DNA of 49,624 bases from Oscillospiraceae bacterium (GTDB taxonomy: Bacteria; Bacillota; Clostridia; Oscillospirales; Ruminococcaceae). A model generated the notes under the pieces. That model searched no databases. It was not told where the DNA came from and was given only the letters and a program-made list of their open reading frames with translations. This document shows positions 1-8,487 of the stretch, piece after piece (the first letter of the stretch is position 1; the number at the start of each line of letters is the position of its first letter). The stretch covers positions 1 through 49,624 of the forward strand of contig WRAV01000013.1 of assembly GCA_009780025.1 (NCBI GenBank). The letters are read 5' to 3'. The position numbers and the translations under genes are program-made.

Positions 1-808
1 CATCCTCGCCGTCTTGATCCACAGCAGTTACGCCCCGCAGCAGGATAGCCTCGAGGTCAACGTCCTCATACAGCTCGTAAGCCTCTATCACAAGGCGCTC
101 CTCGTAGAACGCAAATGTGATATAAAGCTCCTCGTCCTCTTCTCCATATATAACGGCCCTGCGCTGCGCTGTGGACATCTCAGCGGTAATCGGATGAATC
201 GCCGCAAATGTCAGCACAAACTCGGTACCCGGTCTCGCGTTTATTTCAAACCCACCGTCGCTCTGCAAAAATACGTTGCTTACTTCGCCGCCCTCTTGGT
301 CGGTAACGCTGACACCGGCAAAAAGAAGCTTGTTGCGTGTGTTGCGGTAAACATAACCGCGGTCAACGTCTTCTTCCTCAAGCCCTTCAGCAATGGCCTG
401 CGCTATAGCCGCCGCAAGCGCAAGCTCAAAAGCTTCTTCGTATTCTTCCAGCGTTATGTACAAGTCGCCGTCAATGTGGAAGGTCAGCCCAAAGACACTC
501 TCCGGCATCTCAATTTCAGGCTCTTCCTCGGGCTCTTCAGGTTCTTCAGGTTCTTCGGACTCTTCGCATAGTTCTTCTTCCGGTTTTTCGGATTCCACTT
601 CTGGCTCTTCGCTCGGGGTGTCTTGGTGTTCACCCTCGCCGGTTTGTTCCTCAGTCTCGACCAGATACGATGGAGTAGCTTGCTGCTCCTCCGGGCCTGC
701 GAAGGCAGGCTCGGAGAAGGCCGGTGCGCACATTGATGTGCTTGCCATTAGGGCAAGAGCTAAAAGAAAAGCCCCCGCTTGTTTGAAGTTTATCGATATA
801 CTCTTCAT
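1..808 (-). CDS. Secreted Glu/Pro-rich protein, C-terminus cut by window edge
   Basis: The reading frame starts at 808 behind a good ribosome site (GGAGGTGG, about 7 nt upstream) and runs open off the left edge, giving 269 visible residues. The first 35 residues look like a Sec signal peptide: MKS, a hydrophobic stretch, then Ala-rich cleavage options. It is followed by a low-complexity linker of Glu, Pro and Ser with repeated EEPE units at about residues 60-92. A globular part begins near residue 95 (VFGLTFHIDGDLYITLEEY). No catalytic motif was recognised. An acidic linker after a signal peptide is typical of exported or wall-associated Firmicutes proteins; attachment or transport function is not shown. 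It is last in the minus-strand series and is separated from the upstream gene by 369 bases holding a possible structured RNA. Confidence 0.7.
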   Translation of the reverse strand, partial: MKSISINFKQAGAFLLALALMASTSMCAPAFSEPAFAGPEEQQATPSYLVETEEQTGEGEHQDTPSEEPEVESEKPEEELCEESEEPEEPEEPEEEPEIEMPESVFGLTFHIDGDLYITLEEYEEAFELALAAAIAQAIAEGLEEEDVDRGYVYRNTRNKLLFAGVSVTDQEGGEVSNVFLQSDGGFEINARPGTEFVLTFAAIHPITAEMSTAQRRAVIYGEEDEELYITFAFYEERLVIEAYELYEDVDLEAILLRGVTAVDQDGED

Positions 809-992
809 ACGTGCCCACCTCCAGCAGCCTAAAATACACAGATAACGATTTAGCACGGCAACAACGGCGTACTATTTAATAATAAGAAACTATACGAAAC
901 GAATTGGCAGATCAAATTGAAAAAATTCTACTAAATACCTATATTTTCTATAAATATATAGTGGTTTTGCTAAAAATTAACAATCACTTATA

Positions 993-1099
993 GCGCAGTT
1001 GTAGACAAAATCGAGAGATAATCAAGTCTGCGTGGAGCTTCTATCCGCCGGGCGTTTGGCCACCGGATAGTTGAGTAGCGTAACGGTAAAAAACTGCGC
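993..1099. other. Possible structured RNA element in the 809-1177 intergenic gap
   Basis: GCGCAGTT at 993-1000 is perfectly complementary to AACTGCGC at 1092-1099, so the roughly 107-nt block can close as one long-range stem. Inside it, CTATCCG and CGGATAG form a second 7-bp stem and AGAC/GTCT a possible third. On the minus strand this would sit in the leader of the secreted protein that starts at 808. It does not match any riboswitch consensus that I can recall with confidence. The rest of the gap (about 870-990) is AT-rich, and no convincing promoter was identified there. Confidence 0.35.
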
Positions 1100-1177
1100 C
1101 GTTCCCCATGTTTATTTAGTGCCCTGTTTGTTCTTTTTTGCTGCTACTGGCGCGAATTCTATGAGAATTTAAACAGA

Positions 1178-1708
1178 TTAGCTCTCAATAAACTCCAGGC
1201 CACGCTCGGGCATTTCCACTATGGAGGTAACGTTAATAATCAGCATATTGTACCACTCGCTAAATTCAAACTCGTCGAGAACGCCTGTGACCTCTACCCA
1301 GGTGTTGTCCGGGAAGGGATCGAACTCGCCCAGGGCCACATCGAAGCCAATCATGCCGTCGGGCCCGCAGCAGCCGTGCGTATTGCGGATTACAAAGTGG
1401 TAGGTGTACTCCTCCCAGTGCATGGAGTAGAACATGCCCTCGTAGCGAATAGTCCTGCCCAGATAGCGCTCACGGTTCATAAAGATCTGGTTTATTTGCG
1501 TGAGAAAGAAGCGCTCGCCAATATAGAGAATGTCGCCGTCGTCTAAAGCGGCCAAATCGTCGGGTGTATTCTCGTTATTTGCATAGCTGGGGAGTCCTTG
1601 GTCAGCTGCATTAAATGTGGGCGGAGCAACCGGAGCTTCTGTGCCATCGGCAGAGGAACACCCGACAAAAATCATCAGCGCCAAAATAGCGGCAAATAGC
1701 CTTTTCAT
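1178..1708 (-). CDS. Lipoprotein ending the zinc-transport operon, DUF1980-C-like
   Basis: This 176-residue protein starts at 1708, where its ATG overlaps the stop of the permease gene (ATGA). A longer frame is open upstream but lies inside the permease gene and was discarded. Residues 1-22 form a lipoprotein signal ending in the lipobox VGCS, so the mature protein should be anchored by Cys21 on the outer face of the membrane. The body contains RTIRYEGMFY, an HGCCGPDG motif and a VEVTGVLDE strand pattern, which resemble the C-terminal OB-like domain of the YcgQ/DUF1980 (TIGR03943) family, often found beside zinc-uptake genes. The paired cysteines are a plausible metal-binding site. Translational coupling to znuB argues for a role in zinc acquisition. 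The family call rests on motif memory and is moderate; the operon membership is firm. Confidence 0.6.
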   Translation of the reverse strand: MKRLFAAILALMIFVGCSSADGTEAPVAPPTFNAADQGLPSYANNENTPDDLAALDDGDILYIGERFFLTQINQIFMNRERYLGRTIRYEGMFYSMHWEEYTYHFVIRNTHGCCGPDGMIGFDVALGEFDPFPDNTWVEVTGVLDEFEFSEWYNMLIINVTSIVEMPERGLEFIES

Positions 1709-2535
1709 ATTTTGCCCCCTTGCCTTAGAAGGTTTACGCCGCTGAGCAGCAGGAACACGACTAGGTTTATTCCGACTACGCTGGCCCCTGTGGGCAGGTC
1801 GTACCCGAAGGAGAGCACGATCCCCACAAAAAAGCAGGCTACCGAAATAACCGCAGAGGTAATCACTACCGAGAGAAAGCTCTTGCATACGCGTATTGCG
1901 CTCAACGCCGGGAAAATTATCAGGCTGGATATGAGTAGCGCGCCCATCATTCGCATGCCGAGCACTACGGTTACTGCTGTTAAAATGGCCAGCAGAGATT
2001 TGTAGACCTGTATTCGCGTGCCGGTGGCCTTGGCGAAGTTCTCATCGTAAGTAACGGCGAACAGCTGCTTATAGAATAACACAAAAAGTACCAACACCAC
2101 AATACTTAGGCCTACGCTTAGCTGCAAATCGGCCTGGGTCATCGCCAAAATGCTGCCGAACATGGCGCTGCAAACATGCAGGGTCAGCCCTGTTGTCTGG
2201 CTGACGATAATTACGCCGACCGCCAGGCTGCTGGCCGAGATAAGCGCAACAGCGCTGTCCCCCTTAATCTTACTGCTCTCGCTGACGCGCAGAAGCAGAA
2301 ACGCAGCAACCACGACAACCGGCATGGAAATTGCAAGAGCAAGGTGGGAAAGACCAAAGGCGGTGGCCGACACCATGCTGGCAAAGCCAACATTGCCAAG
2401 CCCCGTGCCTATCATAGCGTACCGTTTGAGAACCAGGCTGACCCCCAAAAGCGAGGCGCATAGCGAGACCAGCAGCCCCACCACAACTGCCCGAATCATA
2501 AAGGTGAAGGAGAACATCTCAAGAAGAAGATCCAT
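1705..2535 (-). CDS. znuB: Zinc/manganese ABC transporter permease
   Basis: A 276-residue, very hydrophobic protein with seven or eight predicted membrane segments, of the ABC-3 family (ZnuB/AdcB/MntB). It forms the membrane channel through which metal delivered by the binding protein is imported at the expense of ATP. The start at 2535 (MDLLLEMF) overlaps the last 17 bases of the ATPase gene and agrees with the usual family length; a longer open frame to 2667 lies entirely within the ATPase gene and is unlikely to be translated. Typical ABC-3 features include the RMMGALLISSLIIFPALSA region around residues 195-215. Metal specificity is taken from the His-rich binding protein encoded in the same operon. 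Confidence 0.9.
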   Translation of the reverse strand: MDLLLEMFSFTFMIRAVVVGLLVSLCASLLGVSLVLKRYAMIGTGLGNVGFASMVSATAFGLSHLALAISMPVVVVAAFLLLRVSESSKIKGDSAVALISASSLAVGVIIVSQTTGLTLHVCSAMFGSILAMTQADLQLSVGLSIVVLVLFVLFYKQLFAVTYDENFAKATGTRIQVYKSLLAILTAVTVVLGMRMMGALLISSLIIFPALSAIRVCKSFLSVVITSAVISVACFFVGIVLSFGYDLPTGASVVGINLVVFLLLSGVNLLRQGGKI

Positions 2536-3244
2536 TTGGTGCGCCCCCTTCCCCCAAAAACCGCTTGCCGACATCGGTCTGTACGTACTCTGCAGCAGGG
2601 CCGAAGAATACCTGCCTGTTTTGCAAATGGAGAATCTGACTGGCGTACTCCACCGCCGAGCGTACATCGTGGGAAATCATGATTATAGTGATGCCGGTCT
2701 CCTCGCTTAGAGACTTAATCACCCTGTAGAGCTCTATGGTGGCCAATGGGTCAAGTCCGCTGACCGGTTCGTCCAGGAGGAGCATTTTATGGGTTGCGCA
2801 GAGTGCGCGGCTGAGCAGCACCCGCTGCTGCTGGCCACCGGACAGCTCCCGGAAGCTCTTTTGGCGCAGATGGAGCACGCCCAGCCTTTCCATGTTGTCA
2901 AGGGCGATCTGCCGATCAAGCCGAGAGTAGAAAGGCAAAATCCCCCGGCTGTTCAGCCGCCCGGAAATAACCACCTCGAAGACGCTGGCAGGGAAATCCT
3001 TTTGTGCGGACGTCTGCTGGGGCAGGTAGCCGATCTCGGTGGGCAGAAGGCCATCGCCGGTCTCTATAGTGCCGGACTTGGGTTGCATTAGCCCCAAAAG
3101 CCCCTTCATCAGTGTGGTTTTGCCTGAGCCGTTCTCACCCACAATACAAAGGTAGTCGCCAGTTTGGACTTCAAAATTCAGGCCGTCCACGACCGTGCGG
3201 CCCTCGTAGGCGAAGGAGGCGTCGCGACAGGTAATCAGCGCCAT
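2519..3244 (-). CDS. znuC: Zinc ABC transporter ATP-binding protein
   Basis: A 241-residue ABC ATPase that powers the metal importer. Walker A GENGSGKTT is at residues 36-44, the signature LSGGQQQR follows in the helical domain, and the Walker B LLLDEP and the switch histidine (MISHD) are present. The order SBP-ATPase-permease is usual for zinc/manganese importers of Firmicutes. Its ATG at 3244 shares a base with the TGA of the binding-protein gene (TGATG), so the two are translationally coupled. It could in principle serve manganese instead of zinc; sequence alone does not separate these. Confidence 0.92.
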   Translation of the reverse strand: MALITCRDASFAYEGRTVVDGLNFEVQTGDYLCIVGENGSGKTTLMKGLLGLMQPKSGTIETGDGLLPTEIGYLPQQTSAQKDFPASVFEVVISGRLNSRGILPFYSRLDRQIALDNMERLGVLHLRQKSFRELSGGQQQRVLLSRALCATHKMLLLDEPVSGLDPLATIELYRVIKSLSEETGITIIMISHDVRSAVEYASQILHLQNRQVFFGPAAEYVQTDVGKRFLGEGGAPNGSSS

Positions 3245-4350
3245 CAGCTCAGAGCCTCCCTCAGCATTTCGAGGTTGTGGGTCATCAGGTCAAGATAAGT
3301 CACCCCGGCCGCGAAGTCTGCGGGGCTCAGGTTGTGTGCGGAGTGTAGTTCCAGCACGCGCGCGCCGGTGGCTTCAGCAATTACGTTTGCTATAAGTCCC
3401 TCAGAGAACTCTATGTGAAAGACTACCGGTATATCCTGGGCATTGACCATATCGATAAGGAAGGCTATAGTGGCAGGGCTAGCCTGAGTCTCGGTGGCGC
3501 AGCCGGTAAAGGCGGCAAAGTAGCTAAGCCCATAGGCGTCTGTCAGGTAGCGGAAAGGGAACCGGTCGCCGATCACGATTGTGTCGCGCACACCGCCGGC
3601 CACGACCTCAGCTAACGACCGGTCAAGGGCCTCGAGCTGTGCGACGTAGGCTGCGGAGTTCTCGCGGAAATATGCAGCGTTTTCCGGGTCGAGAGCGGCC
3701 AAAGTCTCGGTCAGCTGCTCTACTATAAGTATAGCGTTGCGCGGAGATGTCCAGACGTGCTTGTCTAAATCGTGGTGATGGTGGCCGTGGCTGTGATTGT
3801 GACTATCGTGCTCTTCGTGATGATGCTCGTCGTAGTTGTGCTCATCATGATGATGATTGCCATGCTGGTGGTACCCATGGTCATTGTAATGGTCGTGCTC
3901 ATGGCTATGCCCATGGTCGTCGTAGGAGTGAGAGTGCCCATGGTGGTGCGCCTCCGTCCCCTCGACTACATCTTGGTCCACAGTCTCTACGAGGTCAACA
4001 AGGGCTAAGGTGTGCATGTCGTCCCGCTCCAACGAGGCCAAAACGGGGTAGACCCAAACTTCAGAACCGCCATAGACGTAGATAAACAGGTCGGCACCGT
4101 TTAGCGTGACCATATCCCGCGGCGTCGGCTCGAAGGAGTGGCTCTCGGCGCCGGGGGAGATAAGCATGGTCAAGTCCACCCTATCCCCCGCGATTTGGCG
4201 GACAAAATCGTACTGAGGGAAGATACTGGTGATCACGACCAGTGGCTGGCCTTCCGCCTCGGCTGTGTCTGTGTTAACGGGCTGGGTCGCGATCTGAGCG
4301 CACCCGACTATGAGCAGCAGAGTGATTGCGAGCACGAGTAATTTTTGCAT
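3244..4350 (-). CDS. znuA: Zinc-binding lipoprotein of ABC transporter, ZnuA/AdcA type
   Basis: A 368-residue cluster A-I (TroA-like) substrate-binding protein. Residues 1-17 are a lipoprotein signal with lipobox VGCA. An exceptionally His/Asp-rich loop at about residues 135-195 (runs such as HHHGHSHS and GHHHHDLDKHVW) sits where ZnuA and AdcA carry their flexible zinc-gathering loop. Metal-ligand positions are visible: the His in ESHSFEPTPRD, the His in DKHVWTSPRN, and the Glu/His region near VVFHIEFSEG. The protein captures zinc outside the cell and passes it to ZnuB/ZnuC. The ribosome site CTGGAGGT precedes the ATG. A Zur operator was looked for in the 50 bases upstream but none was clear. 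Confidence 0.92.
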   Translation of the reverse strand: MQKLLVLAITLLLIVGCAQIATQPVNTDTAEAEGQPLVVITSIFPQYDFVRQIAGDRVDLTMLISPGAESHSFEPTPRDMVTLNGADLFIYVYGGSEVWVYPVLASLERDDMHTLALVDLVETVDQDVVEGTEAHHHGHSHSYDDHGHSHEHDHYNDHGYHQHGNHHHDEHNYDEHHHEEHDSHNHSHGHHHHDLDKHVWTSPRNAILIVEQLTETLAALDPENAAYFRENSAAYVAQLEALDRSLAEVVAGGVRDTIVIGDRFPFRYLTDAYGLSYFAAFTGCATETQASPATIAFLIDMVNAQDIPVVFHIEFSEGLIANVIAEATGARVLELHSAHNLSPADFAAGVTYLDLMTHNLEMLREALS

Positions 4351-4402
4351 ATGTCAGTGAACCTCCAGTTTGTTTGCTAAAACAGTGAGCAGAAAAGCGA
4401 AC

Positions 4403-4432
4403 AACGCCAATGCCGCACGGGCTATTGGCGTG
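4403..4432 (-). terminator. Intrinsic terminator after ahpF
   Basis: On the minus strand ACGCCAATAGCC and GGCATTGGCGT pair around a CGTGC loop, and the stem is followed by TGTTCGCTTTT. The hairpin lies 28 bases after the ahpF stop and before znuA, separating the peroxide genes from the zinc operon. Confidence 0.7.
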
Positions 4433-4459
4433 TTCTGCCGCTTTTACTATGCAGTTCTT

Positions 4460-5998
4460 TTACTGCACATCATTTCTTATCAAATAGTCAAATGCGCCCA
4501 GGGCTGCTGTCGCGCCGCTTCCCATCGAGATAATTATCTGTTTATAGGCGCTGTCTGTGCAGTCGCCCGCCGCGAAAACTCCGGGTACATTTGTGGCGCC
4601 GTGCCTGTCTACAATTACTTCGCCGATTTTTGTGCGCTCGACCGTATCCGCCAGCCACTCGGTGTTTGGCATCAGACCAATCAAGATAAACACGCCCTGC
4701 ACAGGAACTGTCGTTTGCTCCCCGCTTTGCTGGTCTGTGTAGGTTAGGTTCTCAACCTTGCCCGAACCGGCAATCTCTTTGGTTTGCGCATTAGTTACAA
4801 TAGCCACATTGCTAAGCGAGCGCAGACGCTTTTGCAGTATGATGTCTGCCTTGAGCTCAGGCAAGAATTCGACAACAGTTACATGGTTGACGATTCCCGC
4901 AAGGTCAATGGCGGCCTCAACACCGGAGTTGCCGCCGCCTATTACGGCAACGTTTTTGCCGGCGAACAGCGGGCCGTCGCAGTGCGGACAATAGGCGATG
5001 CCCTTGTTCTTAAACTCCTGTTCGCCCGGGACGCCTATGCTCCGCCACCTGGCGCCAGTTGCTATTACGACGGTCTTAGACTTTAAGGTCGCGCCGCTAT
5101 CTAAACTGAGCTCCAAGAGCTCCTTTTTTTCAAGTTTGGCTGCGCGTTGCGCCGGTATGACGTCAACGGGGTACTCCCTAATATGCTCGGCAACTTCGGC
5201 CATAAACTTGGGGCCCTCTGTGTACTTGGTGCCAATGATGTTTTCTATCCCCAGAGTTTCAATGACCTGGCCGCCCATTGTCTCGGCAAGCAGGCCTGTG
5301 CGTATGCCTTTTCTAGCGGCGTAAATAGCTGCTGCGCTGCCGGCGGGGCCGCCGCCAACTACGAGCACATCGTAGGGGTCTTTCTCATCCAGCTCGGAGG
5401 AGTCGGCAGCCTGCCCCAGCTTTGAGAGTATTTGCTCGACAGTCATCCGCCCGCTGCCAAACTCTTGTCCGTTTAGGTGAACAGCGGGGACGGACATAAT
5501 TTGCTTTGCCTCCACTTCGTCCTTAAAGCTGCCGCCCTCAACCATTGTGTGGGTTATATTGGGGTTGAGCACAGCCATGATATTGAGCGCCTGCACAACC
5601 TCGGGGCAGTTGTGGCAACTCAGGCTGACATACGAGGTGAAGTCGAGCTTCTTATCTATACTCTTAATCTGCGCTATCAGGTTATCTTCGATTTTGGGTT
5701 TGCGACCGCTCACTTGTACAAGCGCCATTACTAATGAAGTAAACTCGTGTCCCAGAGGGAGCCCGGCAAAGACGATGCCGCTGGTTTCCTCTTTTTTATC
5801 AACGGCAAAGCTTGGGGTTCTCTCTAAGCCTGCCTCTTCGACTGAAATTTTATCGGAAAGCTCTGCGATCTCCCGGACAAAATCCAGCAGCTTTTCGGAA
5901 GTTTCATCCGACCCGGCGCTAACTTTTAGCACGACATTGCCTTCGATATAATCCAGGTAAGGAATGAGTTGGGATTTAATTTCTTGATCCAGCGCCAT
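4460..5998 (-). CDS. ahpF: Alkyl hydroperoxide reductase subunit F (NADH:peroxiredoxin reductase)
   Basis: A 512-residue flavoprotein that passes electrons from NADH through FAD and two disulfides to the peroxiredoxin AhpC. The N-terminal double thioredoxin-fold domain (about 1-200) carries the C128-H-N-C131 redox pair. A thioredoxin-reductase-like part follows, with an FAD-binding GGGPAG at 215-220, the C337-P-H-C340 pair, an NAD-binding GGGNSG at 354-359, and a C-terminal GVFAAGD motif. Length and domain order match AhpF rather than simple thioredoxin reductase (about 310 residues). A strong ribosome site (AAGGAGG) precedes the ATG at 5998. It follows ahpC in the same direction with a hairpin between them. 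Confidence 0.95.
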   Translation of the reverse strand: MALDQEIKSQLIPYLDYIEGNVVLKVSAGSDETSEKLLDFVREIAELSDKISVEEAGLERTPSFAVDKKEETSGIVFAGLPLGHEFTSLVMALVQVSGRKPKIEDNLIAQIKSIDKKLDFTSYVSLSCHNCPEVVQALNIMAVLNPNITHTMVEGGSFKDEVEAKQIMSVPAVHLNGQEFGSGRMTVEQILSKLGQAADSSELDEKDPYDVLVVGGGPAGSAAAIYAARKGIRTGLLAETMGGQVIETLGIENIIGTKYTEGPKFMAEVAEHIREYPVDVIPAQRAAKLEKKELLELSLDSGATLKSKTVVIATGARWRSIGVPGEQEFKNKGIAYCPHCDGPLFAGKNVAVIGGGNSGVEAAIDLAGIVNHVTVVEFLPELKADIILQKRLRSLSNVAIVTNAQTKEIAGSGKVENLTYTDQQSGEQTTVPVQGVFILIGLMPNTEWLADTVERTKIGEVIVDRHGATNVPGVFAAGDCTDSAYKQIIISMGSGATAALGAFDYLIRNDVQ

Positions 5999-6027
5999 AA
6001 AAACGCCTCCTTAGTGTTTAGGATAGC

Positions 6028-6057
6028 AGTAAAGCGCACCAAAAGGAGCGCTTTACT
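6028..6057 (-). other. Intercistronic hairpin between ahpC and ahpF
   Basis: AGTAAAGCGC at 6028-6037 and GCGCTTTACT at 6048-6057 form a perfect 10-bp stem with a 10-base loop. No U-tract follows on the minus strand, so it is more likely an mRNA-stabilising or partial-termination element that raises AhpC relative to AhpF than a full terminator. Confidence 0.6.
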
Positions 6058-6075
6058 GACATTAGGTATATTATA

Positions 6076-6645
6076 CTAAATTTTTCCAACCAAGTCCAGG
6101 CTTGGCTTAAGGGTTTCGCCGCCTTCTTTCCATTTAGCGGGGCAGACTTCGCCTGGGTTTTTGCGGACATACTGGGCCGCCTTGATTTTGGCTACCAGGG
6201 TGCTCGCGTCGCGGCCGATACCGCCGGCGTTCACTTCGGCCATTTGGATAACGCCGTCCGGGTCGATGATGAATGTGCCGCGGTCGGCAAGCCCAGCTTC
6301 TTCAATCAGCACATCAAACATGCGCGAGATTTTGTGTGAGGGGTCACCCACCATGGCATACTCGACCTTACCGATAGCCGGAGAGCTGTCGTGCCATGCT
6401 TTGTGCGTGAAGTGGGTGTCGGTCGACACAGCGTAGACCTCCACGCCCATAGACTTCAGCGTACTGTATTGGTCTTGTAGGTCCTCAAGCTCTGTAGGAC
6501 AAACAAAGGTGAAGTCCGCTGGGTAGAAGCAAATAACGCTCCACTTCCCCGCAAAATCTTTTTCCGAAGAAACTGTTGTGAATCCTTTGCCTTTTTGGAA
6601 AGCGTCTGCCTCAAAAGCCTCTACTTTTTTACCGATTAATCCCAT
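6076..6645 (-). CDS. ahpC: Alkyl hydroperoxide reductase subunit C (2-Cys peroxiredoxin)
   Basis: A 189-residue typical 2-Cys peroxiredoxin that reduces hydrogen peroxide and organic hydroperoxides in the cytosol. The peroxidatic cysteine is C49 in the motif FTFVCPTE and the resolving cysteine is C168 in GEVCPAKW. Length and sequence match bacterial AhpC closely. The start at 6645 is preceded by GGAAGAG. Its electron donor is the AhpF encoded immediately downstream, and PerR encoded immediately upstream is the expected repressor. Confidence 0.96.
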   Translation of the reverse strand: MGLIGKKVEAFEADAFQKGKGFTTVSSEKDFAGKWSVICFYPADFTFVCPTELEDLQDQYSTLKSMGVEVYAVSTDTHFTHKAWHDSSPAIGKVEYAMVGDPSHKISRMFDVLIEEAGLADRGTFIIDPDGVIQMAEVNAGGIGRDASTLVAKIKAAQYVRKNPGEVCPAKWKEGGETLKPSLDLVGKI

Positions 6646-6692
6646 TTTACACTCTTCCTTTCAAAAGTTTAATATTTATATTTACAAAGCCG

Positions 6693-7085
6693 CTAGTCGA
6701 CCTCCAAACATACAGCACAGACCCCATAAGCCGTTATGTCCACTCTATCCACTTGATGGCGCCCAACCTGTTCCAGAGATGAGGCTAGCTCCTGCCTGAC
6801 TGTCGGCGTCTCAATATCGGCAACATCTCCGCATTGCCGGCAGATAAAGTGTGCGTGAGGTCGGGTTTCTCCGTCAAACCGTTCCTGGCCACCCACAGTA
6901 GCAACAGATAGTATGCTGCCATCGTCTTTAAACAAGACAAGGTTTCTGTAGACAGTGCCAAGGCTCAAGTCTGGATAATCTTCTCTTAGCGCTTGAAAGA
7001 CCCAATCTGCCGTAGGGTGGCAGGTGGTAGAGCGAATTTTCTCTAAGATAGCTTCGCGTTTACGGCTGTAGTTTCTGGTTTTCAT
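6693..7085 (-). CDS. perR: Peroxide-responsive Fur-family repressor
   Basis: A 130-residue Fur-family regulator with an N-terminal winged helix (residues 1-75, with SLGTVYRNL as the recognition region) and a C-terminal dimerisation domain. The structural zinc site is C82-x2-C85 and C123-x2-C126. The HAH pair at residues 77-79 fits the regulatory metal site whose histidines are oxidised in PerR. PerR uses bound Fe(II) to sense peroxide and lets go of its operators when oxidised. Position directly before ahpC-ahpF supports PerR over Fur or Zur, although the neighbouring znu operon makes Zur an alternative to keep in mind. Confidence 0.85.
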   Translation of the reverse strand: MKTRNYSRKREAILEKIRSTTCHPTADWVFQALREDYPDLSLGTVYRNLVLFKDDGSILSVATVGGQERFDGETRPHAHFICRQCGDVADIETPTVRQELASSLEQVGRHQVDRVDITAYGVCAVCLEVD

Positions 7086-7104
7086 ATCCTCGCCCTATTC
7101 AAAT

Positions 7105-7133
7105 AAATTAATAATAGCTACTGTTATTAATTT
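7105..7133. promoter_or_regulatory. Perfect inverted repeat upstream of perR, probable operator
   Basis: AAATTAATAA (7105-7114) and TTATTAATTT (7124-7133) are perfect 10-bp arms around 9 bases. The repeat lies 20 bases before the perR start. The A/T-rich dyad is like Fur-family sites but its spacing is wider than the classical 7-1-7 Per box, so the protein that binds it is inferred (autoregulation by PerR). Confidence 0.55.
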
Positions 7134-7189
7134 TATAATACCAGGCTTGTAAAAAGTTGTCAATACTTGTTGGAAATTTATTTTTTCCA

Positions 7190-7219
7190 TTGCTTGTGTG
7201 GCACTGTATAGTATATAAT
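7190..7219 (+). promoter_or_regulatory. Promoter of the secreted protein gene
   Basis: TTGCTT (7190-7195) and TATAAT (7214-7219) are separated by 18 bases. The predicted start lies about 90 bases before the gene at 7316 and is divergent from perR. Confidence 0.6.
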
Positions 7220-7315
7220 GTCCACGGAGGGTCGCGTACATTATGCGATCTTATGGCACCTGGCAAAGATTCAAACTATACCAAGCACAAATTATCCGGA
7301 AGGGGACGTTGCAAA

Positions 7316-8362
7316 ATGAGAAGACACCGCAAGCTACTAATTTTTTTACTTACCGCAATTTTGATTATAGGGGCTGTTCCGGCTGCGCTGGCCTCTTCTT
7401 CTGACGAGCGTTGGGTTACAGTGGAAGCTGACCGAAACATTTCGATATCGTTTGTTTTCCGCGGCGATCGAGACGATGGCAGGCAAGAGCCCAGTGTGCG
7501 CATTGTGCGAATAACCGACCATACGCTGTTTCGCGCTCACAGAGATCTGGTCGAGGTTTTCGACATTATTGTAGACTCCGGTACCGGTACGCGCGGTGCT
7601 ACTGTTTCTATAAGCCGTGACCGCAGGATGTATGTATACAACGCACAGCGCCGGCTTGTGGGCACTACCGATGACGTGCATGAATTTTCTTCCCGGTTCT
7701 TCCTTTCCACCAATCCGCTTGACGGATTTGGCGCCGCGGTCTCTGGGCAAACAACACTTACTCCTCCCCCGCCTGCGGCAACAGCGGCTGTGATACCGGC
7801 GAACATAAATCCGGCAAACGCGCCGGGAATGGTTGAGCAGGCTGTAAGGTCGGCTGCCCCGAATACTATCCCGTCTATAACACTGAATAACCCCGGCAAT
7901 GTAGACCTCGCGTTTATGCAGGCGGCTGTCACCGCGGCGCAGGGTCAACGCATCGCTATAAACGCCGACTCGTTCACCAGCCCATCGGACGGCGTGGATG
8001 TGCGCATAAGGTTTGACCCGGCCCTTGCCACGACCAGCTTGGATCTTTCGGGTTCTACAACTTCGTCCCGCGCAACCGCCACGAGAAACCTGTTTCATCA
8101 ATATTTTAACCGCACTGTGTCGGTTGTGAGTCTGGGGCAGCAGGGCAACTTTGGCATGGAAGTTCGCATAGCTGCAAGGGTTGATTTGCCTGCCGGCTTT
8201 AACTTGCAAGACCTGCACTTCTACTCTTTTGACCGGGGCAGCAACACTGTTCAAAGGTTTGTTCCCAACTCGGTGTCGGTGGATACGAACAGGTATCTGC
8301 ACTTCGCAACATCAGTTGCCGGGGACATTATCATCGCGACCGGCGCACTTGCACCACGGTAA
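7316..8362 (+). CDS. Secreted protein of unknown function
   Basis: A 348-residue protein starting at 7316 with MRRHRK and a hydrophobic stretch ending AALASSS, a clear Sec signal peptide. The start is chosen because GGAAGGGG lies just upstream; the frame stays open to 7157 without a ribosome site. The mature protein has an N-terminal beta-rich part (about 35-140), a Pro/Ala linker near residues 145-175, and a C-terminal beta-rich domain ending in a pattern (FYSFDRGSNTVQRF...YLHFATSVAGDIIIATG) seen in clostridial surface proteins. No lipobox, sortase signal or SLH motif is visible. Function not recognised. It has its own promoter and terminator, so it is probably monocistronic. Confidence 0.75.
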   Translation: MRRHRKLLIFLLTAILIIGAVPAALASSSDERWVTVEADRNISISFVFRGDRDDGRQEPSVRIVRITDHTLFRAHRDLVEVFDIIVDSGTGTRGATVSISRDRRMYVYNAQRRLVGTTDDVHEFSSRFFLSTNPLDGFGAAVSGQTTLTPPPPAATAAVIPANINPANAPGMVEQAVRSAAPNTIPSITLNNPGNVDLAFMQAAVTAAQGQRIAINADSFTSPSDGVDVRIRFDPALATTSLDLSGSTTSSRATATRNLFHQYFNRTVSVVSLGQQGNFGMEVRIAARVDLPAGFNLQDLHFYSFDRGSNTVQRFVPNSVSVDTNRYLHFATSVAGDIIIATGALAPR

Positions 8363-8384
8363 CGCTTGATACCAACATATCCGA

Positions 8385-8410
8385 ATGGGCCCCGGTGTGG
8401 GGCCCATTTT
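8385..8410 (+). terminator. Intrinsic terminator after the secreted protein gene
   Basis: ATGGGCCCC and GGGGCCCAT pair around a short loop and are followed by TTTT; located 22 bases after the stop codon. Confidence 0.9.
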
Positions 8411-8487
8411 GCGCCTGTCTAATAAAGCTGCTGCTATTTGAGAATACTACCAAAGTAAAAATTTATCCGAGGAGTGTGACTTAAAAT

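Noticed and set aside
393-845. Plus-strand open frame rich in Ser
   Set aside because: It is the antisense image of the Glu/Pro-rich linker of the minus-strand secreted protein; no ribosome site.
1705-2667. Longer permease frame beginning at 2667
   Set aside because: The first 44 residues overlap the ATPase gene and do not resemble a permease N-terminus; the start at 2535 fits family length.
3772-4008. Hydrophobic plus-strand frame rich in Val and Met
   Set aside because: It is the antisense of the His-rich loop of znuA (GTG/ATG are complements of His codons), not a membrane protein.
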